This document shows positions 28,733 to 36,495 of a stretch of 64,000 nucleotides of DNA, one piece after another. The position numbers were made by a program, and so were the translations under genes. The notes beneath the pieces were generated by a model that was given only the letters and a program-made list of their open reading frames with translations, did not search any database and had not been told where the DNA came from. How positions within the stretch are numbered: the first letter of the stretch is position 1; every line of letters starts with the position of its first letter. The DNA is taken from NCBI GenBank assembly GCA_028690665.1, contig JAQVAV010000006.1:1-64000 (forward strand). Direction: 5' to 3'. This DNA is from Paludibacter sp. (lineage in GTDB: Bacteria; Bacteroidota; Bacteroidia; Bacteroidales; Paludibacteraceae).

Positions 28733-29356
28733 ATGGATGTTGAAGCAATAAATGAGCGTTATACAAGCTTGAGCGAAACAAGCTGCTGTTTGTCGTGTGG
28801 CGGGGCAATTAATCATGCCAATGCGCAAACCAGTGAAATTTGTGTAGACTTAGGTAGTGGACGTGGTAATGATGTAATTCGTTTAGCCGAAGAAGTGGGC
28901 GAAACGGGCTACGTTTACGGAATAGATATTTCCGAGGGAATGATTGCCAAAGCTAAGTCTAATCTTGCAAAATTTGAAGTTGAAAATGCTGAAATTATTC
29001 AGGCCGAACTCGAAAAACTACCGTTAGAAGATAATAAAGTTAATTTGATTATTTCGAACTGTACTATTAATCACGCTTCGGATAAGGCGGCTGTATGGAA
29101 TGAAGTGTACCGGATTTTGAAACCTGGAGGTCGTTTTGTGGTCAGCGATATTTATGCTACCTCGCCGATTGCCGAAGAGTATCGCAACGATCCGGTTGCT
29201 GTGGCGGAGTGTTGGGCCGGCGCTGTAACCCGTGCCGAATACCTGACAATACTTGAAGCTGCCGGATTTCGTGACATTAAAATTTTTGAAGAATCTGATC
29301 CATATCCGAAAGGTTATGCAGAAGTTGCCAGCTGGACAATTTCCGGACAAAAATAA
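28733..29356 (+). CDS. Short ArsM-like SAM-dependent methyltransferase
   Basis: 207 residues, class I methyltransferase fold. The SAM-binding motif I is DLGSGRGND (39-47), with GIDISEGMI and LEKLPLEDNKVNLI. The closest family I recognise is arsenite methyltransferase ArsM: a paired-cysteine N-terminus (Cys18, Cys19, Cys22 in SCCLSCGG), Cys110 in SNCTINH and Cys160 in ECWAGAV occupy the three places where ArsM binds As(III), and DKAAVWNEVYRILKPGGR plus TRAEYLTILEAAGF match too. It lacks the C-terminal domain of typical ArsM enzymes (about 280-380 residues). The substrate may be a trivalent metalloid or another soft thiophilic compound, or the Cys-rich peptide 43 bases downstream. Its own regulon box and promoter precede it. 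Confidence 0.78.
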   Translation: MDVEAINERYTSLSETSCCLSCGGAINHANAQTSEICVDLGSGRGNDVIRLAEEVGETGYVYGIDISEGMIAKAKSNLAKFEVENAEIIQAELEKLPLEDNKVNLIISNCTINHASDKAAVWNEVYRILKPGGRFVVSDIYATSPIAEEYRNDPVAVAECWAGAVTRAEYLTILEAAGFRDIKIFEESDPYPKGYAEVASWTISGQK

Positions 29357-29399
29357 AACCCCGATATTGGGGATTATTCACCACAAAAATAATTTTTTT

Positions 29400-29513
29400 A
29401 TGAAAAGTGTAGTGAAAAAAAGCTGTGGATGCAAATCAAATGCTAACACAGAATCGAAACAGGCACAATGCTGTGCTAAAGTTTCGTCGATTGTAGCTGG
29501 TTGTCACGACTAA
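29400..29513 (+). CDS. 37-residue Cys-rich peptide, candidate RiPP precursor
   Basis: A small open frame from ATG 29400 to TAA 29511-29513, 43 bases after the methyltransferase and before a strong terminator and the radical SAM gene. It is basic at the N-terminus (MKSVVKKS) and has five cysteines at 9, 11, 24, 25 and 35 (CGC, CC and a terminal GCHD). It belongs to no family I know. Its place between a methyltransferase and a SPASM-type radical SAM enzyme is that of a precursor peptide, whose cysteines could become thioether bridges; it could also be a small metal- or arsenic-binding peptide. There is no signal peptide. Expression is inferred, not shown. Confidence 0.6.
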   Translation: MKSVVKKSCGCKSNANTESKQAQCCAKVSSIVAGCHD

Positions 29514-29528
29514 GTTACAAAACTTATG

Positions 29529-29566
29529 ACTTTTCCTAAGCCTTGTGCTTAGGAAAAGTTATTTTT
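29529..29566 (+). terminator. Terminator/attenuator between the peptide and the radical SAM gene
   Basis: A perfect 13-bp stem (29529-29541 with 29547-29559), a 5-base loop and a T-rich tail. It would make the methyltransferase-peptide message abundant and let only part of transcription reach the radical SAM gene, a layout often seen after precursor peptides. Confidence 0.85.
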
Positions 29567-29593
29567 AGATTTTATTGAAAAAATAACTAAAAT

Positions 29594-30895
29594 ATGGCAG
29601 TTTCCAAACATAATATCATTGTTCCGATTAAAGACTCAGAAGAGTTCTTGATTGTAAATCCGTTGCAAAAAACAGCAGACATCATTTCCGAAAATGAAAA
29701 AAACATGCTGAAGAATAATTTGGATCCCACCGGTGAATTTACAGCTCAGGGTTATCTGACAGACGAAGCAAAAGAAAAACGGGCTTTTAAAATGGCTTAT
29801 CTCGATTTTACTGAGAAACGTGAGGCCGATGAAACTCAGTTGTTCTTTGTTCCGAATTATTCCTGCAATTTTGCTTGTTCCTATTGTTATCAGGAAGGAT
29901 ATGAACCAGTTAAGCAGACTTTGAACAAAGATATTATCGATGCATTTTTTGATTATATAAAAGTAGAGTTTGCCGGGAAAAGAAAATACGTAACCGTATT
30001 TGGAGGAGAACCGTTGCTACCGGGTGAAAACCAGAGAAAATTAATTGCTTATTTCCTTCAAAAAGCGAACGAATTCCGATTGGATGTTGCTTTTGTGACG
30101 AACGGATATACTTTGGCTGAATATGTGGAGTTGTTGAAAACAGCCAGTATACGCGAAGTTCAGGTTACACTCGACGGAACACAGGAAATTCATGATTCGC
30201 GTCGTTACATGAAAGGGAAACTACCAACATTCGACAAAATTGTAACTGGAGTTGATGCTTGTCTGGAAGCCGGAATCAATATCAATTTACGTATGGTGGT
30301 TGATAAAGAGAATATTGATAATCTGGCTGATTTGTCCCGTTTTGCCATTGACCGTGGCTGGACAAAATCGTCTTTGTTCAAAACGCAAATCGGGCGAAAT
30401 TATGAACTCCATTTTTGCAACAGTACGCCCGACAGACTTTTCGACAGAGCTACCTTGTATGGTCATATATACGAATTGATGAAGAAGCATCCGTATATTG
30501 CCGAGTTTTATAAACCGGCTTATTCTATTGCCAAATACATTTCGGAAAATGGTGCTTTGCCGACTCCGTTGTTCGATTCTTGTCCGGCCTGTAAAACAGA
30601 ATGGGCTTTTGATTATACCGGAACCATATATTCGTGCACAGCTACCGTTGGTAAAAAAGGGGAGGAGCTGGGAACTTTTTATCCAAAAGTCACCAAGAAC
30701 GAGAACATTATTGAAGAATGGCAAAGTCGTGATATTACCACCATTGAAAAATGCAAAACCTGCGATGTGGCTTTGGCCTGTGGTGGAGGATGCGCCTCGG
30801 TAGCTAAGAATAAAAACGGACATGTAAATACTCCGGATTGCCGACCCATAAAAGAATTACTAAGTCTCGGAGCAGCCTATTATTTAAACAGATAG
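29594..30895 (+). CDS. Radical SAM/SPASM protein, candidate peptide maturase
   Basis: 433 residues. An N-terminal region of about 85 residues (KHNIIVPIKDSEEFLIVNPLQKTAD-type start, as in peptide-modifying members) precedes the radical SAM core with Cys91, Cys95 and Cys98 (CNFACSYC), GGEP at 137-140 and VTLDG at 191-195. The C-terminal SPASM region offers eight cysteines (330, 333, 348, 387, 390, 396, 400, 416), enough for two extra Fe-S clusters. This layout is typical of sulfatase maturases and RiPP enzymes forming thioether or C-C links. The Cys-rich peptide 80 bases upstream is the obvious candidate substrate. No sulfatase gene is nearby. Confidence 0.85.
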   Translation: MAVSKHNIIVPIKDSEEFLIVNPLQKTADIISENEKNMLKNNLDPTGEFTAQGYLTDEAKEKRAFKMAYLDFTEKREADETQLFFVPNYSCNFACSYCYQEGYEPVKQTLNKDIIDAFFDYIKVEFAGKRKYVTVFGGEPLLPGENQRKLIAYFLQKANEFRLDVAFVTNGYTLAEYVELLKTASIREVQVTLDGTQEIHDSRRYMKGKLPTFDKIVTGVDACLEAGININLRMVVDKENIDNLADLSRFAIDRGWTKSSLFKTQIGRNYELHFCNSTPDRLFDRATLYGHIYELMKKHPYIAEFYKPAYSIAKYISENGALPTPLFDSCPACKTEWAFDYTGTIYSCTATVGKKGEELGTFYPKVTKNENIIEEWQSRDITTIEKCKTCDVALACGGGCASVAKNKNGHVNTPDCRPIKELLSLGAAYYLNR

Positions 30896-30906
30896 ACAAA
30901 GAAAAT

Positions 30907-30934
30907 AAAAAGGACAGGGTGCACTTGTCCTTTT
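30907..30934 (+). terminator. Terminator after the radical SAM gene
   Basis: AAAAGGACA pairs with TGTCCTTTT across a short loop, with T/A-rich flanks. It separates the radical SAM gene from the thioredoxin-reductase fusion, whose own promoter I could not identify. Confidence 0.75.
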
Positions 30935-31010
30935 ATAAAAATTTTATATATGAATAAATGAACATATATTTTAGATAAAGAATTACAAACACAAAATCAA
31001 TTATAGAAAA

Positions 31011-32279
31011 ATGAAAGAAATTAATGCAGCTGAATTTCAGCAGGAAGTATTGAACGGAGGTAAAGTCGTTCTTGACTTTTATTCAACTGAATGTCCTCCG
31101 TGTGAAGCTTTGGCTCCTAAATTTGAAGCTATGGCGGAATTGTATGGAGAAAAAATCAAATTTTTGAAAATTTTCCGTCAGGGCAACCGTGAGTTGGCTG
31201 CAGAATTAGGTGTGAGTTCTTCTCCGACTTTGATTTTTTTTGATAACGGACAGAAGATTTTAGACACAATTAGTGGAGGTATCAAAAAATCGGAAATTAT
31301 GGATCACCTGGATCGGATGTTAACTCTAGACGAAGTTGCAGTTATCAAAGCCAATCAGAAAACTACCGTTTCTGAATATGATGTTGCTATATTGGGTGGA
31401 GGCCCTGCTGGACTGACAGCCGGAATTTATCTGGGACAGGCTAAAATTAAAACTGTGTTGATTGATCCTGCACTTCCGGGCGGTTATATGGGCATTACGC
31501 ATCAGGTATCGAACTATCCGGGTTTCGAGCAACCTCAGCCGGGATTTATGCTGGCTCATTATATGAGCGAACAGGCCAAACATACGGGCATTGATTTCAA
31601 AGTAGCTGTTGATATTACTTCGGTTGATTTGGCAAAAAAAGAAATTGTAATTGATGGTTTTGAAACCATTAAAGCCAAGAAAATAATTATTGCTACCGGA
31701 ACTACTCCTAACACAATGAACGCTCCGGGTGAAAAAGAATATAAGGGAAAAGGTATTTCATATTGCGCAACCTGCGACGCTAAATATTTTACAGATAAGG
31801 AAGTTACGGTAATTGGCGGTGGAAATTCGGCTGTTGAGGAAGCATTATTCATCACTAAATTTGCCAGCAAAATCACTATGATTCATCAGTTTGATAAACT
31901 GACAGCTAATCAGACTGCTATTGATGAGCTCAATAAGAATGAAAAAATTTCGGTTATGTACGAATGTGAACCACGTAAATTTGAAAAACGCGGTGATAAA
32001 ATGGTGACTTATGTTGAAGACCTGAAAACAAAAGAGTTGAAAGAATTAGTGAACGATGGTGTATTTGTATTTATCGGATTTAAGTCAAATATATCAGTTT
32101 TAGGTGATACATTGCCCGAATTGGATGGCTGGGGATATATCAAAACCAATGAAGATCGCCAGACTAATATTCCGGATGTTTTTGCTGTGGGAGATATTGT
32201 CAGCAAAAAATACCGCCAGATTACAACTGCCGTAGCCGATGGAACGATTGCCGCAATTACTATATCCAAAGAACTTTAA
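31011..32279 (+). CDS. Thioredoxin-thioredoxin reductase fusion
   Basis: 422 residues. Residues 1 to about 105 are a thioredoxin domain with an unusual CPPC active site (Cys28-Cys31 in STECPPCEAL). After a linker (about 105-120) comes a low-molecular-weight thioredoxin reductase: FAD motif VAILGGGPAGLTAG, redox site CATC (Cys252, Cys255), NADPH motif VIGGGNSAVEEA and the C-terminal FAVGDIVSKKYRQITTAVADG. Fused forms usually carry thioredoxin at the C-terminus; here it leads. It should make a self-contained NADPH-to-disulfide electron chain. DUF1847 starts 15 bases later, so the two are co-transcribed. Confidence 0.9.
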   Translation: MKEINAAEFQQEVLNGGKVVLDFYSTECPPCEALAPKFEAMAELYGEKIKFLKIFRQGNRELAAELGVSSSPTLIFFDNGQKILDTISGGIKKSEIMDHLDRMLTLDEVAVIKANQKTTVSEYDVAILGGGPAGLTAGIYLGQAKIKTVLIDPALPGGYMGITHQVSNYPGFEQPQPGFMLAHYMSEQAKHTGIDFKVAVDITSVDLAKKEIVIDGFETIKAKKIIIATGTTPNTMNAPGEKEYKGKGISYCATCDAKYFTDKEVTVIGGGNSAVEEALFITKFASKITMIHQFDKLTANQTAIDELNKNEKISVMYECEPRKFEKRGDKMVTYVEDLKTKELKELVNDGVFVFIGFKSNISVLGDTLPELDGWGYIKTNEDRQTNIPDVFAVGDIVSKKYRQITTAVADGTIAAITISKEL

Positions 32280-32294
32280 GAGCAAAATATTGAA

Positions 32295-32768
32295 ATGAGT
32301 TTAATAGAAGAACAAAAGAATTTATATTTAAAGTCGGATTTAAAAGTCATGCGCGCTGCTGAGGATTCTTTGCTCATGGGCCAAAACAGGGTAGAGGAAT
32401 TGAAACTGTATGCTGAGAATATGGGCGTAAAACGCATTGGTATTGCCCATTGCATAGGTATGACTAAAGAAGCGCAAAAACTAAAAGAACGGCTTTCGGA
32501 TAAATTTGAAGTTTATACGGTTGACTGCAAATATGCAAAAATAAAAGCTTCCGATTTGTTGAATGATGAAGATGTGACCGGAACCTCATGCAATCCTGCA
32601 GGTCAGGCCGATTATCTGGCGCAACACGAAACAGAGCTGAATATCTCATTCGGACTTTGTGTCGGGCACGATATTATGTTTAATATGAAGTCGAAAGTTC
32701 CCACGACTACTCTTGTGGTGAAAGATAGGGAACACAAACATAACCCGTTTCAGGAATTTCTGAAATAG
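32295..32768 (+). CDS. DUF1847 protein lacking the N-terminal cysteine motif
   Basis: 157 residues. MGVKRIGIAHCIGMTKEAQK, TGTSCNPAGQADYLAQ, ISFGLCVGHDIMFN and TTTLVVKDREHKHNPF are the DUF1847 blocks. Conserved cysteines remain in AHCIG, VDCKY, TSCNP and GLCVG, while the Cys-rich metal-binding N-terminus that many members have is absent. Function is unknown; members are anaerobe proteins thought to bind metal or Fe-S. It is coupled to the Trx-TrxR fusion, which may reduce it. Confidence 0.85.
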   Translation: MSLIEEQKNLYLKSDLKVMRAAEDSLLMGQNRVEELKLYAENMGVKRIGIAHCIGMTKEAQKLKERLSDKFEVYTVDCKYAKIKASDLLNDEDVTGTSCNPAGQADYLAQHETELNISFGLCVGHDIMFNMKSKVPTTTLVVKDREHKHNPFQEFLK

Positions 32769-32797
32769 ATTGTTTTATTTGTAATTGGTTTGTAATG

Positions 32798-32837
32798 TCC
32801 GGTCGGTTGTTAAAATAATAATCGACCGGATTTTTTA
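32798..32837 (+). terminator. Terminator after DUF1847
   Basis: An 11-bp stem (32798-32808 with 32820-32830) with one G-T wobble, followed by a T run. Confidence 0.82.
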
Positions 32838-32903
32838 TTTAAATTATAAAATAAGTGTATGTGTATGATTAATATGTATTTAAAATAAGATAGAAAAAAT
32901 AAA

Positions 32904-32940
32904 TAGTGATATTAATATAATTTATTGGTGATATTATTGT
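32904..32940 (+). promoter_or_regulatory. 37-bp regulon box, copy 2
   Basis: 34 of 37 bases match copies 1 and 3. The GTGAT units begin at 32906 and 32928, again 22 bp apart. Confidence 0.8.
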
Positions 32941-32967
32941 AATTTAAATAATTCCATATTACCTTTG
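32937..32967 (+). promoter_or_regulatory. Promoter of the thioredoxin gene
   Basis: TTG (32937-32939), 20 bases, TACCTTTG (32960-32967), 59 bases before the ATG at 33027; overlaps box copy 2. Confidence 0.85.
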
Positions 32968-33026
32968 TAACAGAAACAAAAAGAAAAACAAATTAATTAA
33001 AATAAAACATTAAAAACTTGTATGAT

Positions 33027-33404
33027 ATGGCAACGACTCATTTAACTAAATCCGATTTTCTGAAAAAAGTAGCAAACTACGAAGAAAATCCAACCGAATG
33101 GAAGTATTTAGGTGATAAACCCTGTGTAATTGATTTTTATGCAAACTGGTGCGGACCTTGTAAAATGGTAGCTCCAATTTTGGAAGATCTTTCCAAGGAA
33201 TACGAAAACGATATTTATATTTACAAAATTAATACCGAAGAAGAGGAGGAATTAGCAGCTGCATTTGGTATCCGCAGTATTCCAAGTATGCTCTTCTGCC
33301 CTATGAATGAAACGCCACAAATGGCTATGGGAGCATTACCCAAACAAAGTTTAAAACAAGCGATAGAAGAAGTTTTGTTAGGGAAAACAGTTGAAATAAA
33401 ATAG
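33027..33404 (+). CDS. trxA: Thioredoxin
   Basis: 125 residues from the ATG at 33027; an in-frame TTG 9 bases upstream is rejected. Classical active site WCGPC (Cys42, Cys45) in VIDFYANWCGPCKMVAPIL, and the cis-Pro in IRSIPSMLFC. It has an extended N-terminus (THLTKSDFLKKVANYEENPTEWKYLG) common in Bacteroidota. A cytosolic protein-disulfide reductant, it is likely fed by a thioredoxin reductase such as the fusion 0.7 kb upstream. It is monocistronic, with its own regulon box, promoter and terminator. Confidence 0.93.
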   Translation: MATTHLTKSDFLKKVANYEENPTEWKYLGDKPCVIDFYANWCGPCKMVAPILEDLSKEYENDIYIYKINTEEEEELAAAFGIRSIPSMLFCPMNETPQMAMGALPKQSLKQAIEEVLLGKTVEIK

Positions 33405-33478
33405 GTATTGAAACGGATTAGAAGTAGTCTCGTAAATTAATAGCTAAACAATATTTTAATAAATATAATAGTAAGACT

Positions 33479-33517
33479 AAAGGTTATCCGAAATAAAAAC
33501 ATAGGGTAACCTTTTTT
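33479..33517 (+). terminator. Terminator of the thioredoxin gene
   Basis: AAAGGTTA (33479-33486) pairs with TAACCTTT (33507-33514), with more pairs inside after a bulge; T run follows. Confidence 0.72.
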
Positions 33518-33548
33518 ATTATAATAATCGGGTTATTCAGATTTTAAA

Positions 33549-33585
33549 TAGTGATATTATAATAATTTATTGGTGATACTATTGT
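33549..33585 (+). promoter_or_regulatory. 37-bp regulon box, copy 3
   Basis: Identical over 37 bases to copy 1. The GTGATA units begin at 33551 and 33573. Confidence 0.8.
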
Positions 33586-33612
33586 GATTTAAAAATCTTT
33601 GCTATACCTTTG
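33582..33612 (+). promoter_or_regulatory. Promoter of the CoA-disulfide-reductase-like gene
   Basis: TTG (33582-33584), 20 bases, TACCTTTG (33605-33612), 42 bases before the ATG at 33655; overlaps box copy 3. Confidence 0.85.
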
Positions 33613-33654
33613 TAGAATCATTCAAAAAACGAACAAATAAAACAATAAAAAAAT

Positions 33655-35940
33655 ATGGAAAAGATTGTAATTATTGGAGGTGTAGCCGCAGGTGCTACTG
33701 CAGCTGCAAAAGTCAGAAGGATTTCTCCTGATGCCCAAATAACTATGCTCGAAGCAGGACCGGATATTTCGTTTGCCAATTGTGGCCTGCCTTATTACAT
33801 TGGCGGTGATATTAAAAGCCGTTCGAAACTTATTTTGCAAAGTCCCGAAAGTTTTAAGGAACAATACAATGTCGATGTTTTTACACATACGCTTGTAATT
33901 GCTATCGACAGAGATGCTCATATTATTAAAACAAAAGATACTCGTGGCGGAGATTATAAGGAATATGAGTATACCAAACTGATTCTTGCTCAAGGTGGCC
34001 GTCCTATTAAACCTGCTTTACCTGGTGCTGATATGGGGCATGTATTTACGCTCTGGACACTCGAAGATATGGATAAAATTGCCCGTCATTTGGATGAGAA
34101 AAATCCTAAAACAGCCGTTGTTGTTGGTGGCGGATTTATTGGTCTCGAAATGGTGGAAGCTCTTACAAAACGTGGTTTAAAAGTGAGTGTGGTGGAAATG
34201 ATGCCTCACGTTATGGCTATTATGGAAGCCGAAACGGCCGGATTCATCGAAACTGAAATGCTTTCTTACGGAGTTGGAATTTATACAGGAACAGGAGTGA
34301 TCGAAATCAAACCGAAATCAGTAAAACTTGATAATGGAAAAGAGTTGGATGCAGATATGGTGTTGCTTTCCATTGGTGTTCGTCCAACTTTACAATTAGC
34401 CAAAGAAGCGGGTCTTGAAATGGGTGAAGCAGGTGGTTTGTTGGTTGATGAATATTTGCAAACTTCAGATGCTAATATTTACGGAGCTGGTGATATGGTT
34501 GAATTGGAAAATCGTGTAAGTGGTAAAAAAGTACGTATTCCGTTGGCCGGACCTGCTAACCGTCAGGGACGTATTGCTGCTGAAAATGCTTTGGGTGGAA
34601 AACATGTTTATAAAGGGGCTATCGGAACGTCAATCGTGCGTGTTTTCGAAGCTGTTGCCGGTACTACCGGACTTTCCTTGAAGCAGGCGCGTGCTGCCGG
34701 TATAGATGCCGATGCTATTGTCGTTCATAAAGAGCATCATACTTCTTACTATCCCGGAGCCGAACAGGTTACGGTAATGGTGATTTACGATAAAGCAACC
34801 GGAGTGATATTGGGCGGGCAAACAGCTGGATATGCCGGAGCAGACCGTCGTTTGGACGTTATCGCAACTGCGGCTGCCGCCAAACTTACAGTGAGCGACT
34901 TGGCGGATGTTGATTTTGCTTATTCTCCTCCGCTTGGAACAGCTAACGATGCCATTAATATGGCGGCTTATACGGCCGAAAACAAAATGCGGGGATTCAG
35001 TCCATCGGTAACAGTATCGGAATTGGATGCTTATGTTGATGGAAAAAATCCTGTATTTATTGATGTTCGTGACATTTTTGCATACGAAAAAACACATGTC
35101 ATGGGAGCTATGCACATTCCGTTGGAGCTTTTACCTGAAAAGTTGGATGTGATTTCTAAGAGCCGTCCTGTAATTGTTTATGATGAAACAGGAAAAAAAG
35201 GTCATCAGGCTTTACGTACCTTGGTTGGCGCAGGTTTCGAAAATGTAATCAATATTTCCGGCGGACATGCTTCTTTGCAACGTTACGAAAGAGCTATCGG
35301 CTTTAAAAATATCGATCTCGACTTGCTTCCGATAGAAAAGAAATCTCTGGAAAAAGAAGCCGAAGAGGAGGTTGAGGGAGAAACCGGCAATGCAGTTGAT
35401 GTAAATTCTCCAATTATTATTGATGTTCGTACTCCTGAAGAATTTCATGCAGGAGCTGTGCCTGATGCTGTTAATATCCCTTTGGATGAATTAATGAACC
35501 GCTACGAAGAACTTGGCAACAATGCCGATCGTGACATTACTGTTTATTGTGCTACAGGAGCCCGTTCGGCTTATGCACAGAGATTGTTGATGCAAATTGG
35601 CTATAGTAACGTGAAGAATGGTGGCGGACTGCATTCCATGATGGCTCAGGCCCGTACTGTTTCTCAACCGAAAAAGGAAAACAAAGCTTCGAATGAACCG
35701 TTGATTGTGGATGTTCGTACCCGTGGAGAATTCATGAGTGGTGCTTATCCGGGAGCTGTAAATATAGAACTTGATGAGTTAGTTCAAAAAGCTAATGAAT
35801 TGGGCGATAAATCACGAGATATAACTTTGTATTGTGCTTCCGGGGCTCGTTCGGCTTATGGTGTCAGAATGCTTCAGCAAATGGGCTTCACTAATGTGAA
35901 AAACGGTGGAGGTTTGATGCACATGATGATGCGAAGATAA
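33655..35940 (+). CDS. CoA-disulfide reductase-like flavoprotein with three rhodanese domains
   Basis: 761 residues. The first 445 or so form a FAD/NAD(P)H oxidoreductase: VIIGGVAAGATAAAKVRR, single active Cys43 in FANCGLPYYIGG (the CoADR/NADH-polysulfide reductase cysteine), VVVGGGFIGLEMVEA and IYGAGDMVE. Three rhodanese modules follow: about 455-550, where the active loop lacks cysteine (YDETGKKGHQ); about 568-665 with Cys632 (CATGARS); and about 680-761 with Cys727 (CASGARS). One rhodanese is usual in this family, three is not. It probably reduces CoA-disulfide, CoA-persulfide or polysulfide and relays sulfane sulfur. Under its own regulon box. Confidence 0.9.
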   Translation: MEKIVIIGGVAAGATAAAKVRRISPDAQITMLEAGPDISFANCGLPYYIGGDIKSRSKLILQSPESFKEQYNVDVFTHTLVIAIDRDAHIIKTKDTRGGDYKEYEYTKLILAQGGRPIKPALPGADMGHVFTLWTLEDMDKIARHLDEKNPKTAVVVGGGFIGLEMVEALTKRGLKVSVVEMMPHVMAIMEAETAGFIETEMLSYGVGIYTGTGVIEIKPKSVKLDNGKELDADMVLLSIGVRPTLQLAKEAGLEMGEAGGLLVDEYLQTSDANIYGAGDMVELENRVSGKKVRIPLAGPANRQGRIAAENALGGKHVYKGAIGTSIVRVFEAVAGTTGLSLKQARAAGIDADAIVVHKEHHTSYYPGAEQVTVMVIYDKATGVILGGQTAGYAGADRRLDVIATAAAAKLTVSDLADVDFAYSPPLGTANDAINMAAYTAENKMRGFSPSVTVSELDAYVDGKNPVFIDVRDIFAYEKTHVMGAMHIPLELLPEKLDVISKSRPVIVYDETGKKGHQALRTLVGAGFENVINISGGHASLQRYERAIGFKNIDLDLLPIEKKSLEKEAEEEVEGETGNAVDVNSPIIIDVRTPEEFHAGAVPDAVNIPLDELMNRYEELGNNADRDITVYCATGARSAYAQRLLMQIGYSNVKNGGGLHSMMAQARTVSQPKKENKASNEPLIVDVRTRGEFMSGAYPGAVNIELDELVQKANELGDKSRDITLYCASGARSAYGVRMLQQMGFTNVKNGGGLMHMMMRR

Positions 35941-36025
35941 TATCAATATATCAATGAGTTAATGTGGTTATACGCCAATTAACTCGTTGAGCTGATAAAT
36001 TTTATGAACTAATAATCTAAAATTG
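35940..36025. repeat. Degenerate dispersed repeat, partial copy D
   Basis: The gap before the membrane thioredoxin shows words similar to copies A-C (TCAATGAGTTAATG, GAGCTGATAAATTTTATGAAC). The relation is weaker than for B and C. Confidence 0.3.
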
Positions 36026-36028
36026 AAT

Positions 36029-36439
36029 ATGCAGACATTTTTAATAATTCTTGGAATAGTGCTTACGGCAATTTTGTTACTGAATATTTTTGCCCGGGCC
36101 AAAATGAAAAGTATGCCGAAAGTGGCAGATAGTGATAAAATTCTGACTTTGAACGATAAAAACTTTAATCAGCAAACCAAAGGCAAATTAGTGCTGGTCG
36201 ATTTTTGGGCCGAATGGTGTGCTCCTTGTCGTATGATGGCTCCGGTTTTGAATGAAGTTTCTAATGAGTTACCAGATGGAAAATATGTAGGTAAAGTCAA
36301 TATCGAAACTTATCAGTCCATGGCCCAACGTTTTAATGTTCGGAATATTCCTACTCTGATCCTTTTTAAAGATGGGAAAGAAATTAATCGTTTTGTGGGT
36401 GTAAAAACAAAAGATTTTCTTTTGAAAAACATGAAATAA
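36029..36439 (+). CDS. Membrane-anchored thioredoxin
   Basis: 136 residues from the ATG at 36029 (an in-frame TTG at 36023 is less likely). A membrane helix (about 3-21, TFLIILGIVLTAILLLNIF) tethers a thioredoxin domain with WCAPC (Cys64, Cys67) in LVDFWAEWCAPCRMMAPVL and cis-Pro in IPTLILFKDGKE. The topology is not decided by sequence; basic residues after the helix (RAKMKS) favour a cytosolic domain. It lies 88 bases after the CoADR-like gene and could be co-transcribed with it. Confidence 0.88.
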   Translation: MQTFLIILGIVLTAILLLNIFARAKMKSMPKVADSDKILTLNDKNFNQQTKGKLVLVDFWAEWCAPCRMMAPVLNEVSNELPDGKYVGKVNIETYQSMAQRFNVRNIPTLILFKDGKEINRFVGVKTKDFLLKNMK

Positions 36440-36495
36440 ATTAAAACCCCAAACCTCTAAAGGGGAGTAAGGGTAAGAATTATTTTGTATTGAAG

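Noticed and set aside
29400-29513. Peptide read as the C-terminal end of the overlapping 86-codon frame starting at 29253
   Set aside because: That frame begins inside the methyltransferase gene in another reading phase. The ATG at 29400 after the methyltransferase stop gives a compact peptide in the intergenic space.
32888-32990. Crp/Fnr-type (TTGAT-N4-ATCAA-like) site in the regulon boxes
   Set aside because: The symmetric halves do not match that consensus. The boxes are better described as GTGATA direct repeats plus an AT palindrome, so I name no regulator family.
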